7,229 nt of DNA from Halomonas sp. (GTDB lineage: Bacteria > Pseudomonadota > Gammaproteobacteria > Pseudomonadales > Halomonadaceae). The stretch is taken from the NCBI GenBank assembly GCA_007116835.1, contig SKHS01000248.1, positions 1 to 7,229 on the forward strand. The letters run 5' to 3'. Under the pieces are notes generated by a model that did not search any database, had not been told where the DNA came from, and saw only the letters and a program-made list of their open reading frames with translations. A program made the position numbers and the translations under genes. This document shows, piece after piece, positions 6,001 through 7,229 of the stretch. Position 1 is the stretch's first letter; each line of letters starts with the position of its first letter.

Positions 6001-6310
6001 TGCAACGCGCGGAACAGCAGCGGCACTTGAAGCTGCTGGACTGGACGTGGAGCACGTCAACAAAGTCTACGAAGGTCGTCCCCATATCGTCGATCTGCTG
6101 AAGAACGACGAAATCGCCTACATTGTGAACACTACCGAAGGTCGTCAGGCAATTAACGACTCTTCGATTATTCGCCGTACTGCTCTCGCGCGCAAGGTGC
6201 CCTATGCGACCACCTTGGCGGGCGCTAATGCTGTTTGCATGGCGCTTGAGTACGGTAGGGAGATTACGGTGCGGCGCCTTCAGGATCTGCATGCAGGAGC
6301 AAGTCAATGA
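3080..6310 (+). CDS. carB: Carbamoyl-phosphate synthase large subunit
   Basis: CarB makes carbamoyl phosphate from bicarbonate, ammonia delivered by CarA and two ATP. The 1076 residues (E. coli 1073) form two homologous ATP-grasp halves: the carboxyphosphate half (about 1-403) with GAGPIVIGQACEFDYSG near the N terminus, Arg169 before PSYTMGGSGGG (170-180) and the metal-site block around Glu299 and Asn301; an oligomerisation segment (about 404-555); and the carbamoyl-phosphate half from about 558, with GGGPNRIGQGIEFDYCC, Arg714 before PSYVLGGRAM and Glu840/Asn842. The C-terminal MGS-like allosteric domain (about 940-1060) keeps residues equivalent to the UMP/IMP contacts of E. coli: Thr976, Thr979, Lys995, Asn1017 and Thr1019. 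Thr1044, matching an ornithine contact (Thr1042), is kept while the preceding Asp is Ala1043. Feedback by UMP and activation by ornithine are therefore likely but inferred. ATG 3080 is chosen with GGGAA (3070-3074) upstream; a TTG at 3044 would add 12 unrelated residues. The stop overlaps greA by ATGA. Confidence 0.99.
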   Translation: MPKRTDINSILIIGAGPIVIGQACEFDYSGAQACKALREEGFRVILVNSNPATIMTDPAMADATYIEPITWQAVEKIIEAERPDAILPTMGGQTALNCALDLEKHGVLEKYSVEMIGANADAINMAEDRDLFDQAMKRIGLECPKAKVAHTMSEAWEIQAELGFPTIIRPSYTMGGSGGGVAYNKEEFEEICTRGFELSNNHELLIDESLLGWKEYEMEVVRDKNDNCIIVCAIENFDPMGVHTGDSITVAPAQTLTDKEYQIMRDASLAVLREIGVETGGSNVQFGMDPKTGRLVVIEMNPRVSRSSALASKATGFPIAKIAAKLAVGYTLDELQNDITGGRTPASFEPSIDYVVTKIPRFTFEKFPQANDRLTTQMKSVGEVMAIGRTFQESLHKALRGLETGNDGLDPIITDFTPDNMAIIQGELQAAGAERIFYIADAMRAGMSVDEVFALTNIDPWFLVQLEDLVLTEGAVAKRALADFSARELYQLKRKGFGDARLAKLLGVSEKEFRKTRQAAGIRPVYKRVDTCAAEFASDTAYMYSTYEEECEADVSDRQKIMVLGGGPNRIGQGIEFDYCCVHAAFAMRDDGYETIMVNCNPETVSTDYDTSDRLYFEPVTLEDVLEIADKEKPVGVIVQFGGQTPLKLARELEAAGVPIIGTTPDAIDRAEDRERFQVMIDKLGLKQPPNATARSFEEAFSKAEVIGYPLVVRPSYVLGGRAMEIVYDASELENYMTNAVKVSNDSPVLLDHFLSAAIEIDIDAVSDGQQVVIGGIMQHVEQAGVHSGDSACALPPYSLPADVQDEMREQVKKMAVELGVKGLMNVQLAWQDGEIYVIEVNPRASRTVPFVSKCIGTSLAQIAARCMAGKTLAEQGFEREIIPHFYSVKEAVFPFNKFQGVDPILSPEMKSTGEVMGSGDTFAEAFFKAQLGAGEAIPALSGDRKAFLSVREPDKQGIIEVARSLLTLGFTLCATRGTAAALEAAGLDVEHVNKVYEGRPHIVDLLKNDEIAYIVNTTEGRQAINDSSIIRRTALARKVPYATTLAGANAVCMALEYGREITVRRLQDLHAGASQ

Positions 6311-6783
6311 ACAAGGTCCCGATGACGGTAGCGGGAGAGAAAAGCCTGCGCGATGAGCTTACCCATTTGAAGGGTGAAGCGCGCCCTCAGGTAATTGCGG
6401 CTATCGCAGAGGCGCGTGAGCATGGCGACCTTAAGGAAAACGCCGAGTATCATGCAGCCCGTGAACAGCAGGGGTTTATTGAAGGCCGTATTCAGGAAAT
6501 TGAGAGCAAGCTGTCAGGTGCCCAGGTAATTGACGTTACAAAGCTGCCGAAAACCGGCAAGGTGATCTTTGGGGTTACTGTGTCACTGCTCAATCTGGAT
6601 AGCGACGCCAGCGTTACCTATCGCATTGTTGGCGAAGACGAAGCGAATATCAAAGAGGGACGCATTTCAGTGACCTCGCCGATCGCTCGAGCGCTGATTG
6701 GAAAAGAAGAGGGCGATATCGTGGTGGTGAAAACCCCCGGTGGCGACGTTGAGTATGAGATTGAGAGTGTTGAGCATCTCTGA
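6307..6783 (+). CDS. greA: Transcription elongation factor GreA
   Basis: GreA enters the secondary channel of stalled RNA polymerase and stimulates cleavage of backtracked RNA. The protein is 158 residues, exactly the E. coli length. The N-terminal antiparallel coiled coil (about 8-75) carries the acidic tip GDLKENAEYHAAREQQ with Asp41 and Glu44, the residues needed for cleavage stimulation, and the C-terminal FKBP-like domain (about 80-158) includes VIFGVTV, LNLDSD, SPIARALIGKEEGD and VKTPGG. The ATG overlaps the carB stop in ATGA, and AGGAG (6295-6299) lies seven bases upstream, so it is probably translated by coupling with carB and shares the carAB transcript, as known for P. aeruginosa. 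Nothing looks odd. A hairpin pair and a bidirectional terminator follow. Confidence 0.99.
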   Translation: MNKVPMTVAGEKSLRDELTHLKGEARPQVIAAIAEAREHGDLKENAEYHAAREQQGFIEGRIQEIESKLSGAQVIDVTKLPKTGKVIFGVTVSLLNLDSDASVTYRIVGEDEANIKEGRISVTSPIARALIGKEEGDIVVVKTPGGDVEYEIESVEHL

Positions 6784-6802
6784 TTTATCGTAGTGAAGCA
6801 GG

Positions 6803-6838
6803 GGTGGGGGCGTTTTATGGCGTTCGCGCCCCGTCACC
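6803..6838 (+). repeat. Imperfect hairpin after greA
   Basis: GGGGCG (6807-6812) pairs with CGCCCC (6827-6832), and GGTG (6803-6806) with CACC (6835-6838) across a two-base bulge. There is no T-run, so it is at best an RNA 3'-end stabiliser or part of a factor-dependent end for greA. Confidence 0.4.
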
Positions 6839-6856
6839 TTATGTCGGTACAATAAA

Positions 6857-6890
6857 AGGCCCGCGATGGTGACATCGCGGGCCTCTTTGC
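6857..6890. terminator. Bidirectional intrinsic terminator between greA and yhbY
   Basis: AGGCCCGCGATG (6857-6868) and its perfect complement (6873-6884) form a 12-bp stem closed by a GTGA tetraloop, which is GNRA type on the plus strand. On the plus strand it is followed by CTCTTT, a weak tail for carAB-greA; on the minus strand the tail reads TTTTATT, good for yhbY. It sits between two convergent genes, as expected for a shared terminator. Confidence 0.9.
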
Positions 6891-6910
6891 ATGTTACAAT
6901 ATGTTACATG
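6891..6910. repeat. Tandem ATGTTACA repeat next to the terminator
   Basis: ATGTTACA occurs at 6891-6898 and 6901-6908, ten bases apart. CATGT (6890-6894) and ACATG (6906-6910) also make a 5-bp inverted repeat around it. Function unknown; it lies in the 3' untranslated end of yhbY. Confidence 0.5.
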
Positions 6911-6936
6911 TGCGTTAACCTGCCATCAGGAGGTTA

Positions 6937-7229
6937 TTAATAGCGCCCGTGGTGGTTCTCAAAGCGTGTGATATTGGAAAGCTTGGGGTTGACCTTTGGA
7001 TTGCGGCGATAGAGTAGTGCCATTTTACCAATGGTTTGCACCAGCTCGGCGTTACTGTCGGCGATTAGCTCATTGAGCATAGCGACGCGGTCGTCACGCT
7101 CAGGAATAGCGAGCTTCACCTTGATGAGCTCGTGATCGTTGAGCGCGCGGCTGAGTTCTGCGAGCAGATTTTCGGAGACGCCGTTCTCAGAAACGGTGAC
7201 CACTGGATTAAGGTGGTGGACAGTGCTAC
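6937..7229 (-). CDS. yhbY: YhbY family ribosome-associated RNA-binding protein (CRM domain), 5' end outside window
   Basis: The last 96 residues are visible, running off the window edge at 7229; the E. coli protein is 97 residues, so roughly 10 to 15 N-terminal residues and the start are missing. A GTG at 7203 would shorten the protein, but the frame stays open upstream and encodes HHLNP just before the VVTV strand, which is the normal CRM-domain start, so the GTG is not the start. Family blocks are LNDHELIKVKL and IGKMALLYRRNP, with a basic C-terminal tail. YhbY (CRS1/YhbY fold) binds pre-50S ribosomal particles in E. coli. In the GxxG-type loop the first Gly is Ser (SENG), as I recall for pseudomonads. 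Convergent to greA, with the shared terminator at 6857-6884; rlmE and ftsH would be expected divergently beyond the window. Confidence 0.95.
   Translation of the reverse strand, partial: STVHHLNPVVTVSENGVSENLLAELSRALNDHELIKVKLAIPERDDRVAMLNELIADSNAELVQTIGKMALLYRRNPKVNPKLSNITRFENHHGRY

Noticed and set aside
7201..7203. GTG 7203 as the start of yhbY
   Set aside because: The frame continues to the window edge and encodes the conserved HHLNP before VVTV, so the real start is outside the window.

Overview
The window reads as a chromosomal housekeeping locus of a gammaproteobacterium. The order dapB, carA, carB, greA, then yhbY on the opposite strand is the arrangement known from pseudomonads and oceanospirilla, where dnaK-dnaJ lie upstream and rlmE-ftsH lie beyond yhbY. 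Protein wording, moderate GC and the DUF2218 neighbour fit Halomonadaceae best; the genus is inference, not proof.

Layout. Positions 1-117 are the 3' end of a group II intron (domains V and VI with a bulged branch-point A), so a retroelement sits just upstream, probably in the old dnaJ-dapB gap. A 146-bp spacer with a long imperfect hairpin follows, then a small DUF2218 protein gene (264-545). The next gap holds a terminator-like hairpin whose loop carries a perfect extended -10 box, then dapB (680-1486). A 361-bp gap separates dapB from carA; it is not empty but holds a strong intrinsic terminator just before carA plus several alternative RNA pairings. carA (1848-3008) and carB (3080-6310) encode both subunits of carbamoyl-phosphate synthetase. 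greA (6307-6783) overlaps carB by ATGA. A convergent intergenic region with a bidirectional terminator leads to yhbY on the minus strand, whose 5' end lies outside the window.

How the genes work together. CarA releases ammonia from glutamine and CarB turns it, with bicarbonate and two ATP, into carbamoyl phosphate for arginine and pyrimidine synthesis. DapB feeds the lysine and peptidoglycan branch. GreA rescues backtracked RNA polymerase, and YhbY is a ribosome-associated RNA-binding protein. The link of greA to carAB by overlap is the most obvious translational coupling.

The most interesting part is the carA leader (about 1633-1851). It has a 9-bp candidate antiterminator that competes with the terminator, a 50-codon open frame running through the terminator and ending in a TTGA overlap with the likely TTG start of carA, and a hairpin that would hide the carA ribosome binding site, itself in competition with an upstream hairpin. 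This looks like a pyrBI-like or other attenuation switch for carAB, but it is read only from the sequence and rests on no comparison. The rest of the window is ordinary.
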